Origin: Methanosarcina mazei S-6
GTDB lineage: Archaea > Halobacteriota > Methanosarcinia > Methanosarcinales > Methanosarcinaceae
Direction: 5' to 3'
NCBI RefSeq assembly: GCF_000970205.1
Contig: NZ_CP009512.1
Coordinates: 4,078,817 to 4,142,816, forward strand
Length of the DNA: 64,000 bases
Shown: positions 24,252 through 34,888 of the stretch, one piece after another
Layout: each line of letters begins with the position of its first letter
Position numbering within the stretch: the first letter of the stretch is position 1
Position numbers and translations under genes: made by a program
The notes under the pieces: model-generated
Database searches by the model: none
Seen by the model: only the letters and a program-made list of their open reading frames with translations
Told to the model about the DNA's origin: nothing

Positions 24252-26195
24252 TTAATCGAATGCCAGGATCTTTACATCAAAATCTGCAAGATCCACAACT
24301 GGAACCCGAGCCGGCACTGGAACGAGATTTACACGTTTCTGGAACTCAGTTTGTGCCTGCCATGTTCCGGAATTGACCAGAAGGACATTTTTATAGCGCT
24401 GGACTCCCAGGGTATGGACGTGCCCGGTGTGAATAATATCAGGAACTGGATCAATTATAAAATAGTCTTTTTTCTCCGGGGATATGGAAACGCGGCTTCC
24501 GTATGTTGGAGCAAGATGCCTGCGCTTAAGCATTTCAAGGACTGCACCTGCAGGCTCATGATATGAAACTCCCGGAACACTTGCCACAAGATCATCAATC
24601 GACCTTCCGTGATAGATAAGTATTCGGATTCCATCAAGGTCCACAAGAGCAGGGTTGCCTACGAATGTGACATTTTCAGGAAAGTCCGCACAGATCCTCT
24701 CAGGCAGGGCAGGCTGCGGTTCTGCCTGGCGTACAGCATCATGGTTTCCGGGACTTATAATCACACGAATGTGTCTGGGAATTTCTTTAAAGTAATCGGC
24801 CGCTTTCCTGTACTGTTCATAAACATCAAGAATATCGAGTTCCATTTCCTGGTCAGGATAGATCCCAATTCCATCCACAAGGTCTCCTGCAACAACCAGA
24901 TAACGGACCTGGGACGCGATCTCCCTCATCTCTTCAGAATCAGACTCTCCTTTTAAAAAATCCAGAAAATCCAGCCAGGCGTCTTCAAGAAACTGGGAAC
25001 TTCCCACATGTACATCCGAAATAAGCACAACTTTTCCGTGGCTTCCTGTCCTGTGCTGTATACTGTTCGGGACATCAGGCTGAAGAATCTTTGTAGCAAG
25101 CATAAGGTTTCCGTCATTTGTAACCGAGCCTGTTACTCCGATAACCTCATCCAGAATAAGCCGCGAAGCCAGTTCGTAGAGTTCTTTATCGCTGTTCCGG
25201 ATAAGGACTGAAAAAGAGCCTGTAGAGTCCTCCAGAGAAAGAATTTTGTGCCCATTATTGGTGCTGCTGATATCCGAAACAATCCCTATAATGGATAGCT
25301 CCTCATTACCGCCGTCTGATCCGCGCCTAAAACTCCTCTTCTTCAAACTTTCTATAGGGCGTGCATTCATCCTGCCCCTGAGGATTTCAGAGAGCTTGCT
25401 GTATCTATCTCTGAAGTATTGCACGAACTGCACATACTCTCCGACACAGGTTGAATGCCCGGTGATGTCGGAAAGCACTGTAATGGGGTTAAGGCCAGAA
25501 ATATGCCTGACTCCTTCAGCTCTGGAACTTGAAGAAAGAGCTCCTTCATTTGAGAAAAAGGAGTCAGCTCTGGAAGCGCTTTTAAAAGCAGAAAACGATT
25601 TAGAGCCGGCCTCTCCGAAAAAAGAAGAAACCTGTTTTTCTATCCCGCCAGAAGATGGATAAACAGTACTGGCTAGAGAACCGTGGGCAGCAATATCAGA
25701 AGCAGGCTCCTGAGAAAAAGAGATGTCGGAATCTGTTACTGGATTGTTGTGAGGGATATCAAACCCTGAAACCACTTCCGTTTCAACACTCAAAGTTGAT
25801 CCCTCTTCCTCGAGAGAGTCTGAAAGAGAACCAGGAGTTTTTACCTTTTCAGAATTATTTAACCTATCAGAATTTACGGGTTCTGAGGAAGGGGAGGAAA
25901 TGACATCTGAAGGTTTATTTCCTGAAGACATATTTCCTGCGGACATGTTACCTGACTGTGCTCGAGAAAGTGTTAGCGAGGGAGATTCAGAAGCGTCAAA
26001 AGCCTTTTTCGAAGCTTCAAAACCTTTCAGATCGATATGTTCAGATTCAATAACAAAAATACAGTCATCAATAGTTGAAAGGACGTATTTTAGAAGGCTT
26101 TCAGGGGAAATACTTGATTTAATTAGCTCTACTGCTGAAGGGCTTATCTGATACCCTTCTTCTGTTACTGCCCTTACAATATCAATTTCATTCAT
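24252..26195 (-). CDS. polB: DNA polymerase II (PolD) small subunit DP1
   Basis: DP1 is the exonuclease/regulatory subunit of the archaeal replicative polymerase D; the large subunit DP2 is not in this window. The 647 residues show a short N-terminal helical domain (1-~60), a Ser-rich low-complexity linker (~70-215), an OB-fold region (~300-370), and a C-terminal calcineurin-like phosphoesterase domain. Its motifs are SDVHVGSSQF, 'VVAGDLVDGIG', SPGNHDAVR, 'IYHGRSIDDL' and HTGHVHTLG. The metal ligands for 3'-5' proofreading are therefore present. The ATG at 26195 has AGGTCG upstream. It is a single gene. The long Ser linker is poorly conserved in this family and is probably flexible. Confidence 0.95.
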   Translation of the reverse strand: MNEIDIVRAVTEEGYQISPSAVELIKSSISPESLLKYVLSTIDDCIFVIESEHIDLKGFEASKKAFDASESPSLTLSRAQSGNMSAGNMSSGNKPSDVISSPSSEPVNSDRLNNSEKVKTPGSLSDSLEEEGSTLSVETEVVSGFDIPHNNPVTDSDISFSQEPASDIAAHGSLASTVYPSSGGIEKQVSSFFGEAGSKSFSAFKSASRADSFFSNEGALSSSSRAEGVRHISGLNPITVLSDITGHSTCVGEYVQFVQYFRDRYSKLSEILRGRMNARPIESLKKRSFRRGSDGGNEELSIIGIVSDISSTNNGHKILSLEDSTGSFSVLIRNSDKELYELASRLILDEVIGVTGSVTNDGNLMLATKILQPDVPNSIQHRTGSHGKVVLISDVHVGSSQFLEDAWLDFLDFLKGESDSEEMREIASQVRYLVVAGDLVDGIGIYPDQEMELDILDVYEQYRKAADYFKEIPRHIRVIISPGNHDAVRQAEPQPALPERICADFPENVTFVGNPALVDLDGIRILIYHGRSIDDLVASVPGVSYHEPAGAVLEMLKRRHLAPTYGSRVSISPEKKDYFIIDPVPDIIHTGHVHTLGVQRYKNVLLVNSGTWQAQTEFQKRVNLVPVPARVPVVDLADFDVKILAFD

Positions 26196-26730
26196 AATTT
26201 CGACCTGATTACCCGACCTGGTCTCTTGACTGTCAGAATTTAATAGACCCTTACTCCATTATATCCAACAACTTGAAGTCAAAAGAATTAAGGGAAAGAC
26301 CCATTTAAAATATAAAAAATAATCACATACAAAAATAATTCGATACAACCAGAATAATATTGTATAGTCCTGGTAAATTATTTTTATTCTCAATATTATC
26401 TGAGAACTTCTGTTAGTACTATAATATCGGTATATGTACATTATATGTGTAATAATGCATAGTGCATGTACAGTATATGTGCAATAATGATAGTATATGT
26501 ACAGTATATTGAAGTATAATTAACATACAATTGCTAACGATCTTGATATAACCATTGATAACGTCCTAAGAATTATATTAGGTACTTTTATAATATTACA
26601 TGAGGACTGTTTAAGAGTCTGCCTGCCAGTTGTCTTTTTTACATTAGAATAAATAAATGTGTGTCTTCTTTTAACTGCCTGTATTACTCTGATACTAAGT
26701 AAAATATGATACTCTCAAAGAATTATTTAT

Positions 26731-26858
26731 ACTCCAGATTCTTTATATTCCAGATTCTTTGTATTCCAGATTCTTTGTATTCCAGATTCTTTGTATTCCA
26801 GATTCTTTGTATTCCAGATTCTTTGTATTCCAGATTCTTTATATTCCAGATTTTTTTT
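26731..26858. repeat. 16-bp minisatellite, eight units
   Basis: Unit ATTCCAGATTCTTTGT begins at 26731, 26747, 26763, 26779, 26795, 26811, 26827 and 26843. The five central units are identical, and the outer ones carry one or a few changes. A plus-strand open frame through the array gives FQILCIPDSLYSR repeats and is an artefact of the array. Confidence 0.92.
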
Positions 26859-27272
26859 TGTTTTCGGATTATACTAGAAACAAATTTCTGAACAACGTAT
26901 CAAATCCTATGGAATTTCAGTCTATTTATTAAAAAGAAATCCATAAAAATAACACATCCAGATGATAAATTTTAATTTAATATAGGAGAAAAACAAATCA
27001 TAAAAGCGAATATACTGAAAAGTCCTGGATTAAACAAAAAGTCCAGTAAAATTAAAAGCATAATAATTAGATTAATTAGACTAAATACATAATAACCTGG
27101 TTAAAAAATCTGGATATGGATTAAATACACGATGACCAGAAAATACACGATGACCAGATAGAATCTCGACATCAGATTAAACACATGTGTCAGATTAAAT
27201 ATCCAACAATTGGGTTAAATAAATTATAATCAATTAAATATTTAAAAATCGGATCATATGTTAATTAGATTA

Positions 27273-27350
27273 AATATACGATAACCGGATTCATACTAGA
27301 ATATACGATAACCGGATTCATACTAGAATATACGATAACCAGATTCATAC
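27273..27350. repeat. 27-bp tandem repeat, three units
   Basis: The unit is AATATACGATAACC(G/A)GA followed by TTCATACTAG, starting at 27273, 27300 and 27327. Units one and two are identical over 27 bp; the third has one change and is truncated. It lies about 120 bp before the signal peptidase gene, near its promoter. Confidence 0.88.
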
Positions 27351-27468
27351 AAAACATTAAAAAATATTGGTGATCTGATTAATAAAGTGCTGAAAAGGTT
27401 ACAGACCGAATGAGATATAAATATAATACAGCACCAGAAGAATAAGACAAAGGGAATAAAGGCTTACT

Positions 27469-28026
27469 ATGAGTAAAAATAATACACAAAAAAATACCCA
27501 GGAAGAAGAAAGTTTCCTGGTTTCCTTTGGAAAGGATTTGCTGTCGGTTGCGGCTGTCCTGATAGCCTTTATGGTTCTTTCCAAACTGGCATTCGGACTC
27601 TGGACCCCTATGGTTGCAGTGGAATCGGGAAGCATGGAACCTCATATGCAGGTAGGGGACATTATTTTCATAAAAAATATTGACAGGGTCGATCTTGTTA
27701 CCAATCAAGAAGGAAAAAATTCAGACTATATGACCTTCGGAGACTATGGAGATGTGATTCTCTACCGACCCTATGGGGAGGACAGCATAACTCCCATAAT
27801 ACATAGAGCAATGTACAGAGTGGAAGCCGGAGAGCCTATGTGGGAAGACGGTCCTGTTGCCCCATATGCGGGATACATTACCAAGGGAGATAACCCTGTA
27901 ACTAACAGGCACTATGACCAGGAAGGACAGATAAGCTACTACGTGCCTGTAAAGGATGAATGGATAATTGGAGTTGCAAGATACAGGATTCCTTACCTTG
28001 GACATATCAGGCTGCTCTTTTCATGA
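27469..28026 (+). CDS. Signal peptidase I (archaeal/ER type)
   Basis: This membrane protease removes signal peptides from exported proteins such as the S-layer and binding proteins of this window. In its 185 residues a membrane helix lies at about 25-46, the catalytic Ser is S55 in ESGSMEP, the general base is His112 in IIHRAMY (His instead of the bacterial Lys), and the Asp is D141 in 'YITKGDNPVTN'. This is the Ser-His-Asp pattern of archaeal and ER enzymes. The TATA-like 'atataaatataat' lies 45 bp before the ATG, with AAAGG in the leader. It is transcribed alone. Confidence 0.93.
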   Translation: MSKNNTQKNTQEEESFLVSFGKDLLSVAAVLIAFMVLSKLAFGLWTPMVAVESGSMEPHMQVGDIIFIKNIDRVDLVTNQEGKNSDYMTFGDYGDVILYRPYGEDSITPIIHRAMYRVEAGEPMWEDGPVAPYAGYITKGDNPVTNRHYDQEGQISYYVPVKDEWIIGVARYRIPYLGHIRLLFS

Positions 28027-28386
28027 GCCCTTTGGACCACACAACCGTCAGCAAACAGAAATTCCATAATTTATATTTTTTTCAGATTCAATAATTGATG
28101 TTTTTCCTTCATTTTCAATAATTTACATTTGAGATTTAATTGTGAAGTTTAATTGATCTATCTCCAGCATCTTTAACTTCACTTATTTTTAACTTAATTT
28201 TAAGAAGCTATCCTTCCCAGCGTCTATTTGACCTTTTCAGGATTCTTACGAAATCTTTTTGAGCTTCAGCAAATCCGGGTAGACCGTGAATATTAATCCG
28301 TAAGTATAAATGTCTCCAGAATGAAGAGAAACCTGAAATAAAAATCAAAGATAGAATATAAAAACCAGTTCAAAATCGTAAGAAAC
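28027..28386. other. Spacer before the dihydrouridine synthase gene
   Basis: 360 bp without a gene. At its right end ATATAAAA (28355-28362) is placed about 30 bp before the next ATG, consistent with a leaderless transcript of that gene. No repeat of note. Confidence 0.45.
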
Positions 28387-29358
28387 ATGAAACTTAAAAA
28401 ACTGAAAATTGGCAGGACAGAGCTTTCTGGAAACCTCCTTCTCGCACCTATGGCAGATGTAACAAATCTGGCTTTCAGGCTGCTTTGCAGGAGGTATGGA
28501 GCTGACCTTACATATACCGAAATGATAAATGTAGATGCTTTGCTCAATGAAAGCAGAAAGTCTTTCATTAAAGGGCTGAGCTCTGAGGAGGACAGACCTT
28601 TTGGAGTTCAACTCGTAGGAGGGTGTCCTGATAAGTTAAAAAGAGCTGCACTCTTTATTGAAGAAGAGTACAGGCCCGAGATTATTGATGTCAACATGGG
28701 CTGCCCCGCAAGATGTATTACAGGCGCTGGCTGTGGTTCTGCCCTTCTCAACTCTCCGGAACTTGTATATTCAATAATCTTGGAGCTGACAGAGTCACTT
28801 GACACTCCGGTCAGCGCAAAAATCAGACTCCTCGGAAGAGAGGAAAAAACGCTTGAAATTGCCCGCCTGATAGAAAAGGCGGGGGCATCAGCTGTGACCG
28901 TGCACGGCAGGACGGCAGCACAGATGTATTCAGGTAACTCGAATCTTGAGGGGATAAGAGCTGTCAAAAATGAACTTTCTATCCCGGTCATCGCAAACGG
29001 GGATGTAAAAGATGAAGAATCTGCAGAAAGGACGTTAGAATTAACAGGCTGCGACGGACTCATGATAGGGCGTGCAGCAATGGGCAACCCATTTATATTC
29101 AAAAAAATCAGGCACTACCTGGAAACCGGCGAAAAGCTTGGAGCAGATAAGCCTTTCAGGCAGCTTGAGGATTTTAACTCTTATATTTCACTCCTTGAAG
29201 AACACAACCTGCTTTCATCCATAAACCTGAGAATGCACGCACACTGGTTTACCAAAGGACTTCGCGGCTCGCGGCATGTCAGGGAAAAAATCAATGGTTT
29301 GGAAGATGGAAAAGCCATAACTGAACTGATAAGAAGTTTTTGCCAGGAAATATATTAA
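28387..29358 (+). CDS. tRNA-dihydrouridine synthase
   Basis: This FMN-dependent enzyme reduces uridine to dihydrouridine in tRNA D-loops. The 323-residue TIM barrel shows 'NLLLAPMADVTNLAFRLLCR' at the N-terminus, the catalytic-Cys loop in 'NMGCPARCITGAGCGSALL' (about residues 100-118), 'VHGRTAAQMYSG' and the FMN phosphate loop 'CDGLMIGRAAMGNPFIF'. The ATG at 28387 has no ribosome site and probably starts a leaderless message. The gene is single; a perfect palindrome CAGGTTAACCTG follows 64 bp after its stop codon. Confidence 0.92.
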   Translation: MKLKKLKIGRTELSGNLLLAPMADVTNLAFRLLCRRYGADLTYTEMINVDALLNESRKSFIKGLSSEEDRPFGVQLVGGCPDKLKRAALFIEEEYRPEIIDVNMGCPARCITGAGCGSALLNSPELVYSIILELTESLDTPVSAKIRLLGREEKTLEIARLIEKAGASAVTVHGRTAAQMYSGNSNLEGIRAVKNELSIPVIANGDVKDEESAERTLELTGCDGLMIGRAAMGNPFIFKKIRHYLETGEKLGADKPFRQLEDFNSYISLLEEHNLLSSINLRMHAHWFTKGLRGSRHVREKINGLEDGKAITELIRSFCQEIY

Positions 29359-29928
29359 AATATCTCTTTTTTGGAGCAAAGCTTTGTTTACGGCAACAAG
29401 GAAAAAAAACGTTGTTAATCGGCAGGTTAACCTGAGAACAATAATTATAAAACACCTAAAAAATAATTTCTGATTAGAAGTATTTATAAGTAATTTTACG
29501 ACTTTCACCGAAAACCTAATAATAATCTACACTATTATCCATGAACTATCAGGCACCAAACGGCGTGAAGATACAATTAAGAATATATTAAATTCAAAAT
29601 ACTATGATCCAATAATATGAATACTTTCAGGTTCACAATTTTGCCGCCCAGAGTTTTGATTAGCGCAAGATCACTCTGGGTGTTTATAGTGTCTGACAAA
29701 ATCCGGTTAAGAATTACATAGGGGTAAGTCAACCCCCTTAAACTGACAAGTATTATATATAGAAATTAACTTCAGGTTAACTCAATTAACAATAACTCAG
29801 TTAACAGCAGTGTGCTGACAACTAAATCATAAGTATGCCAAACAGACTGCCGAGAACAGTGAAAATTTCAAACAAATGATAGAAAACCTAAATTAAACCT
29901 TAAAAACGCATTATAAAGGAGAATCCAG
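29359..29928 (+). promoter_or_regulatory. Control region of the por operon
   Basis: The TATA box ATTATATATA at 29752-29761 gives a start near 29787 and a leader of about 140 nt. Just upstream of the TATA box is the inverted repeat GGGGT-AAGTCA-ACCCC (29721-29736), a candidate operator. Farther up, CCCAGAGT (29647-29654) and ACTCTGGG (29673-29680) can pair. The leader contains repeated GTTAAC words. The ribosome site AAAGGAG is well placed for porG. No regulator binding site of known identity is recognised. Confidence 0.5.
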
Positions 29929-30477
29929 ATGAAGGAGATCAGAATACACGGTCGAGGAGGCCAGGGTTCTGTTACTGCTGCTGAAATGCTTTCTGTTGCA
30001 GCTTTTGAAGATGGAAAGTTCAGCCAGGCCTTCCCCGCTTTTGGGGTAGAGCGAAGAGGTGCCCCTGTGCAGGCATTCACAAGAATCAGTGACAGTCCAA
30101 TAAGGCTCAGAAGTCAGATTTACGCCCCGGATTATGTTATTGTCCAGGATGCCACTCTGCTTGAAACTGTTGATGTTGCAAGCGGAATAAAAGATGACGG
30201 AATCATCATAGTTAACACCACAGAAAAGCCAGAGAGCCTCAAGCTTAATACGAAAGCAAAGGTAATGACCGTGGACGCTACAAAAGTAGCAATGGACGTT
30301 ATGGGTATTCCTATCGTAAACACTGTCCTTCTCGGAGCTTTTGCGGGCGCAACTGGAGAGATTAATGTAGAGTCAATCCAGAAAGCCATAAGGGCTCGTT
30401 TTTCCGGAAAAATCGGAGAAAAGAATGCAAAAGCAATTCAGAAAGCCTATCAGCTGATCAGGGGGGAAGAAAAATGA
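29929..30477 (+). CDS. porG: Pyruvate:ferredoxin oxidoreductase, gamma subunit
   Basis: The gamma subunit (182 residues) belongs to the four-subunit enzyme that interconverts acetyl-CoA plus CO2 and pyruvate with ferredoxin. In a methanogen it works in the pyruvate-forming direction for biosynthesis. The N-terminus [20 protein letters not shown] is the family signature. '[16 protein letters not shown]' follows at about residue 40. It opens the operon G-D-A-B, and its TGA overlaps the porD ATG (ATGA), so translation is coupled. AAAGGAG lies upstream of the start. Confidence 0.95.
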   Translation: MKEIRIHGRGGQGSVTAAEMLSVAAFEDGKFSQAFPAFGVERRGAPVQAFTRISDSPIRLRSQIYAPDYVIVQDATLLETVDVASGIKDDGIIIVNTTEKPESLKLNTKAKVMTVDATKVAMDVMGIPIVNTVLLGAFAGATGEINVESIQKAIRARFSGKIGEKNAKAIQKAYQLIRGEEK

Positions 30478-30806
30478 GCTCTAAAACAGAACAGGACCGC
30501 AAAATTCGTCCAGAAGTGCTAAAAACAGATCTGGAAAAAAACGGTTTAAATATTTCGCGCTGCAGAACATGCAAACCCGGTTCAACACTTAAAAACAAAA
30601 CCGGTGGCTGGAGAAACTTCCGTCCCGTATATATTTACGAAAAATGTACCAAGTGCGGAATCTGTGAGATGGTGTGCCCTGACATGTCTGTAAAGCCTAG
30701 AGAAGATGGCTTTTTTGAATATGATTATGATTACTGTAAAGGTTGCGGCGTCTGTGCAAATGAGTGCCCTGCAGACGCAATTGAAATGGTTCTGGAGGAG
30801 AAATAA
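30474..30806 (+). CDS. porD: Pyruvate:ferredoxin oxidoreductase, delta subunit (2[4Fe-4S])
   Basis: This 110-residue ferredoxin-like subunit passes electrons from the TPP/cluster centre. Two CxxCxxCxxxCP motifs are visible: [12 protein letters not shown] and [12 protein letters not shown]. An N-terminal extension of about 50 residues precedes them, as in other archaeal PorD proteins. It overlaps porG by 4 bp and its stop shares one base with the porA ATG (TAATG). Confidence 0.95.
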   Translation: MSSKTEQDRKIRPEVLKTDLEKNGLNISRCRTCKPGSTLKNKTGGWRNFRPVYIYEKCTKCGICEMVCPDMSVKPREDGFFEYDYDYCKGCGVCANECPADAIEMVLEEK

Positions 30807-32014
30807 TGATTAATCCGGCATACAAGGGAAAAATGGTTGTTGTAGAAGGCTCCTATGCTGTGGCCCATGCTACAAAAATCTGCCGCCCAAATGTGATCTC
30901 AGCCTACCCGATTACTCCTCAGACTCATATTGTTGAAAACCTGTCTCAGTTCATGGCAGACGGAGAAGTCCCCAATTGTGAGTACATTAATGTGGAATCA
31001 GAATTCTCGGCAATCTCTGCCCTGGTAGGAGCCTCCGCAGTAGGCGCAAGAACCTATTCAGCCACCACCTCACAGGGGCTTCTGCTCATGCATGAAGTGC
31101 TTTTTAATGCTTCAGGAATGAGGCTCCCGATTATAATGACAGTGGCAAACAGGGCAGTTGGTGCTCCAATTAACATCTGGAACGACCACCAGGACTCAAT
31201 TGCTCAGAGAGATACAGGCTGGCTTCAGCTCTATGTAGAAGATGTTCAGGAAGCTGCTGACACCCTTCCTCAGATCTACAAGATCGCAGAAGACAGTGAC
31301 ATCATGCTGCCAGGTATGGTCTGCATGGACGGTTTTATCCTGTCTCACGTCTACGAGCCTGTTGTCCTGCTTGAGCAGGAACTGACAGATAATTTCCTTC
31401 CACCTTTCCATCCCGAAAACATTCTTGACCCTGAAGATCCTCAGACTTTCGGAGCCTTTGCAGCCCCGGATACTTATGAGGAGTTCAGGTTCCTGCAGGA
31501 ACAGGCAATGCAGAAAGCTCTTCCGAAGATTGAATCTGTTGCTAAGGAGTTCGAAGAAATTTTCGGCAGGTTCCATGGAGGGCTTATTGACGGGTACCAT
31601 CTCGATGATGCTGAAATAATAATCATGTCTATGGGCTCTATTCTAGGGACTGTTAAGGATGTTGTTGACCAGTACAGGACACGGGGAGAAAAGGTCGGTG
31701 TCTTAAAGGTCAGGTCCTTCAGACCTTTCCCGGTAGAGCAGATTCGCGAGGCTATTAAGAACGCCCACGCAGTAGTTGTGCTCGACAAGAACATTTCAAT
31801 TGGTACAAATGAAGGAGCCCTCTTTACCGAAACAAAGTCCTGTCTCTATAACAGCAAGATCCGCGTCCCTGTAGTGGGTTATACTGTGGGGCATGGGGGC
31901 CGTGACATTCGTGCGGAAAGCATCGCCAAGATTATTGAAGAAACCAAGAAAGTTGCAAAATCCGGAATAACGGTCGAGAGCCAGTTCCTGGATCTCAGGG
32001 AGGAGTTGCTATGA
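30806..32014 (+). CDS. porA: Pyruvate:ferredoxin oxidoreductase, alpha subunit
   Basis: The 402-residue alpha subunit carries the pyruvate-binding domain I and domain II. The family block '[19 protein letters not shown]' is near residue 25, with '[20 protein letters not shown]' near 78 and '[18 protein letters not shown]' in the C-terminal half. The length matches archaeal PorA, and the order G-D-A-B is that of methanogens. It overlaps porB by 4 bp (ATGA), so the alpha and beta subunits are made in step. Confidence 0.96.
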   Translation: MINPAYKGKMVVVEGSYAVAHATKICRPNVISAYPITPQTHIVENLSQFMADGEVPNCEYINVESEFSAISALVGASAVGARTYSATTSQGLLLMHEVLFNASGMRLPIIMTVANRAVGAPINIWNDHQDSIAQRDTGWLQLYVEDVQEAADTLPQIYKIAEDSDIMLPGMVCMDGFILSHVYEPVVLLEQELTDNFLPPFHPENILDPEDPQTFGAFAAPDTYEEFRFLQEQAMQKALPKIESVAKEFEEIFGRFHGGLIDGYHLDDAEIIIMSMGSILGTVKDVVDQYRTRGEKVGVLKVRSFRPFPVEQIREAIKNAHAVVVLDKNISIGTNEGALFTETKSCLYNSKIRVPVVGYTVGHGGRDIRAESIAKIIEETKKVAKSGITVESQFLDLREELL

Positions 32015-32901
32015 GTAAAGCTGCACCTAAAACATATCTTGCCTCCGGGCACAGCGGCTGTGCAGGATGCTGTGACGCCTTTGCCGCAAAGTTCACACTC
32101 ATGGGCGCAGGCCCAAACTGTATTGTGGTTAACCCTACAGGCTGCCTTGAAGTAATGACCACTCCTTTCCCGAATTCTGCCTGGCAGGTTCCATGGATCC
32201 ACTCCCTGTTTGAAAACGCAGGTGCAGTGGCTTCAGGTGTGGAAGCTGCCCTGATAGCCCTTGGCAAAAAGAATGATACCAAGGTCATATCAATAGGTGG
32301 CGACGGCTCTACTATGGACATAGGGATCAGGTCTCTCTCAGGCGCCTTTGAGCGCGGCCATGATTTCACCTATGTGTGCATGGACAACGAAGCTTACATG
32401 AATACAGGGATTCAGCGCAGCAGCGGAACTCCTTTCGATGCCAGTACAACGACAAGCCCTCCAGGAAAATTCTCTTTCGGAAATCCACGTCCAAAAAAGG
32501 ATATGGTTGCCATTATGGCAGCCCATGGCTCTCCTTATGTTGCAACAACCTCAATCGGCTACCCGAGAGACATGATTCGTAAAGTCAAAAAAGCCACAGA
32601 AATAGTTGGCCCGACTTATATCCACGCCCATGCTCCCTGTACTACAGGCTGGGGTTTTGATACGTCTAAGACCCTGGAAGTTGCCAAGCTTGCAGTGGAA
32701 ACCTGTCTCTGGCCCATGTACGAAATGGAAAACGGAGAAATCACACAGGTCAGAAAGGTCAAAGACCCGAAGCCAGTCGAGGATTATCTGAGAGTTCAGA
32801 AGCGCTTCAAACACCTCTTCACAATGGAAGGCGGTGAAGAAGAAATCAAGAAAATCCAGGCTATGGCAGATTGGAACATAAAACACTACGGACTTCAGTA
32901 A
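32011..32901 (+). CDS. porB: Pyruvate:ferredoxin oxidoreductase, beta subunit (TPP-binding)
   Basis: The 296-residue beta subunit holds thiamine pyrophosphate and a [4Fe-4S] cluster. Cluster ligands [13 protein letters not shown] appear at the N-terminus. The TPP/Mg motif is '[16 protein letters not shown]' with the distant '[15 protein letters not shown]'. The final gene of the operon ends in TAA at 32901, after which a T-rich stretch (TTTTTTGATTTATTTTATTTTC) may end transcription. Confidence 0.96.
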   Translation: MSKAAPKTYLASGHSGCAGCCDAFAAKFTLMGAGPNCIVVNPTGCLEVMTTPFPNSAWQVPWIHSLFENAGAVASGVEAALIALGKKNDTKVISIGGDGSTMDIGIRSLSGAFERGHDFTYVCMDNEAYMNTGIQRSSGTPFDASTTTSPPGKFSFGNPRPKKDMVAIMAAHGSPYVATTSIGYPRDMIRKVKKATEIVGPTYIHAHAPCTTGWGFDTSKTLEVAKLAVETCLWPMYEMENGEITQVRKVKDPKPVEDYLRVQKRFKHLFTMEGGEEEIKKIQAMADWNIKHYGLQ

Positions 32902-33033
32902 AAACTGAAGTTCTACTTTTTTGATTTATTTTATTTTCTTTCTTTTTGTTTTCTTATATTTCCTTTCAGTTTTTCTCTTCGGTTTTTAATTTTTCGATCG
33001 ACTTCATAGCTTCAGCACCCGAATCTTACAACC

Positions 33034-33921
33034 ACCTGACTGGTGGCGGAGCCTACGATAATCGAACCATTAGTGTGGGTAAAAATGTCGTAGAATCATT
33101 ACAGAGTGGAGACTTTTCCTGTGGAAACATCGTCACTTTTTTTGCACTTGTAACAGTAGACGACACTCCAACAGCAGACAACTATGAACCTCAGACTAAA
33201 CCCGATAGAAAAGAAACACGATTACTGTATATATAAATCAATAATCGGAGCCGATGAAGCCGGAGATTGTGTAATCAACAAAGCTGGAGACATAATAGAA
33301 TATCAGATACTTGTAAAGAATGAAGGCAATGCGAACCTGACAGGAGTTTCGGTAAGCGACCCGATGATTACACTGGCAGGCCCGATAGGAGACGATGTTG
33401 ATCCTGGAGTGTTAAACCCGGGTGAAGCCTGGAAATTCCTCGGAAACTATACGGTAACCAGCGAGGATATTAATACTAATGGTGGAGGAGACGGGTTCAT
33501 AGAGAATAAGGCAACCGTAACCTGTAATGAGCTTCCAGAAGAGAGCAGCAGTGTGAAGCAGATGATCAAACTCTCTTCAAACCAGGAGGATAATGGTGGA
33601 AGCGATGAAAACAAAGGAAACGGTGGAGACAATGACAGTAAAGATGACACTAAAAAGGGTGGAAACGGTGATAGCGCCCGTGTCATCCCCAGAACTTCCA
33701 CCAGACCAGACGATGTGAACGGAAACACAGAGAAAGAAACTGGCAATATAGAGCTTGAACCTGATATTAAAAGCTTTGAGCAAAAAGACGGATATGTAGA
33801 GGCAGGTATTGAAAAGGAGCCAGAAAAGAAAGAAAACACAGGTATACCTGAGTTTTTAATCTATGGCATAATCGGGCTACTTGCAATATTCCTGCTTGTA
33901 AACCTGTATAAAAGAAAATAA
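33034..33921 (+). pseudogene. Truncated and frameshifted surface-protein gene (DUF11-type domain)
   Basis: The first frame (from about 33034) encodes 'LTGGGAYDNRTISVGKNVVE', then GDFSCGNIVTFFALVTVDDT, a segment with the look of Methanosarcina surface proteins, up to a stop at 33234-33236. From about 33200 the message continues in the +1 frame with a DUF11/CARDB-like domain ('GDIIEYQILVKNEGNANLTG', 'LNPGEAWKFLGNYTVTSEDI'), a Gly/Asp/Lys-rich linker and a C-terminal membrane helix near residue 222-240 of the second frame. An ATG at 33184 opens the second frame but yields an unconvincing beginning. No signal peptide or upstream domains exist: the 5' part was lost. It follows the por operon by 130 bp and is not part of it. 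Confidence 0.7.
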
Positions 33922-34883
33922 AAATAGCATCAGATAAAAAAATTAAAACGGGTTTGATTTAGAAAATAACTGGATGAAGGCATAATTCCTGAAAGCATAA
34001 TTCCTTCATCTAATTTACTAATTTTTATTCAGGGTCTAAATTAAATTGAGGAAATGATATCTTTTCTGGATTTGGGTAAATTCGAGTGAAAGATTTAAGC
34101 ATTCGAGAATTGGGTAAAGGTATTTTTCCGAAATTTATTCTGACAGGCTTTACAATGAAATTAAGAACTTTCACAAGCTTATCGAAACAAAATATTCAAC
34201 TTCAGAATTACCGGAAAAAATTTCATGTTGCTGGAAAATTTTACAATTAAAAGCTAAGAAGAGAAATAACCATTGTGAGCAAAATTAAAATCGATATGTT
34301 GATTGATGGTAGGCATCTGTTTTATAATGCCGTTTTTAAATTACCGTTTTTTAAATTACCGTTTTTTAAATTACCGTTTTTAAATTACCGTTTTTTAAAT
34401 TACCGTTTTTAAATTACCGTTTTTAAATTACCGTTTTTTAAATTACCGTTTTTAAATTACCGTTTTTTAAATTACCGTTTTTAAATTACCGTTTTTAAAT
34501 TACCGTTTTTTAAATTACCGTTTTTTAGGCTGCCGTTTTTCACAGATGCCTTGCACGCCAATGTCTTTGTATAAATATAAAGATACGGATGTACTGAAAA
34601 TCAAATATAAACTTTTAGAGGTACTGTAAATTATTGAAAGAGTAATAAATGAAACTTAAATTGTAAAGACAAAAAGTTCAATAAACTGATAGAAAAAGGA
34701 TAGAAAATGAATAATGAAGAGTAGAAAAAGGATAAGAAAAGGTAGAAAAAGAGTAGAAAGGAACAAAAAGAACTAAGAGAAGTAGAAAAAGAATAAGGGA
34801 AGGCAGAAAAAAAGTGAAAAAAATAGAAAAAAAGAAAGTTGCCTGGAAATTAAAGTTGCCTGGAAATTAAAGTTGCCTGGAAA
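33922..34883. other. Spacer with two tandem arrays
   Basis: Apart from the arrays at 34328-34540 and 34838-34888, the stretch shows AG-rich runs (34690-34830, repeated 'agtagaaaaagaataag' words) and no supported gene. The region faces the 3' ends of the broken surface-protein gene and of the minus-strand hypothetical gene, so no promoter is needed here. Confidence 0.55.
34328..34540. repeat. 14-15-bp minisatellite, about 15 units
   Basis: The unit AAATTACCGTTTTT(T) occurs about fifteen times in a row; units differ mainly by five or six T. The outermost units end in TGCCG. Length variation at the T-run suggests slippage. The reverse strand reads AAAAACGGTAATTT. Confidence 0.92.
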
Positions 34884-34888
34884 TTAAA
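34838..34888. repeat. 17-bp repeat, three units, overlapping a gene end
   Basis: AGTTGCCTGGAAATTAA occurs three times from 34838; the last unit includes the TAA stop codon (34884-34886, minus strand) of the hypothetical gene. Thus the repeat was copied outward from the 3' end of that gene. Confidence 0.85.

Larger units (their letters stand above)
26196..27468. other. 1.27-kb spacer between polB and the signal peptidase gene
   Basis: The divergent promoters of polB (minus) and the signal peptidase gene (plus) must lie at its ends. The interior holds two tandem arrays (26731-26858 and 27273-27350), loose repeats of 'agattaaa(t)aca' (27030-27240) and of 'gtatatgtacagtatatg' (26430-26510). No gene is supported. 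Confidence 0.6.

Noticed and set aside
26706..26891. Open frame with FQILCIPDSLYSR repeats
   Set aside because: Produced entirely by the 16-bp array.
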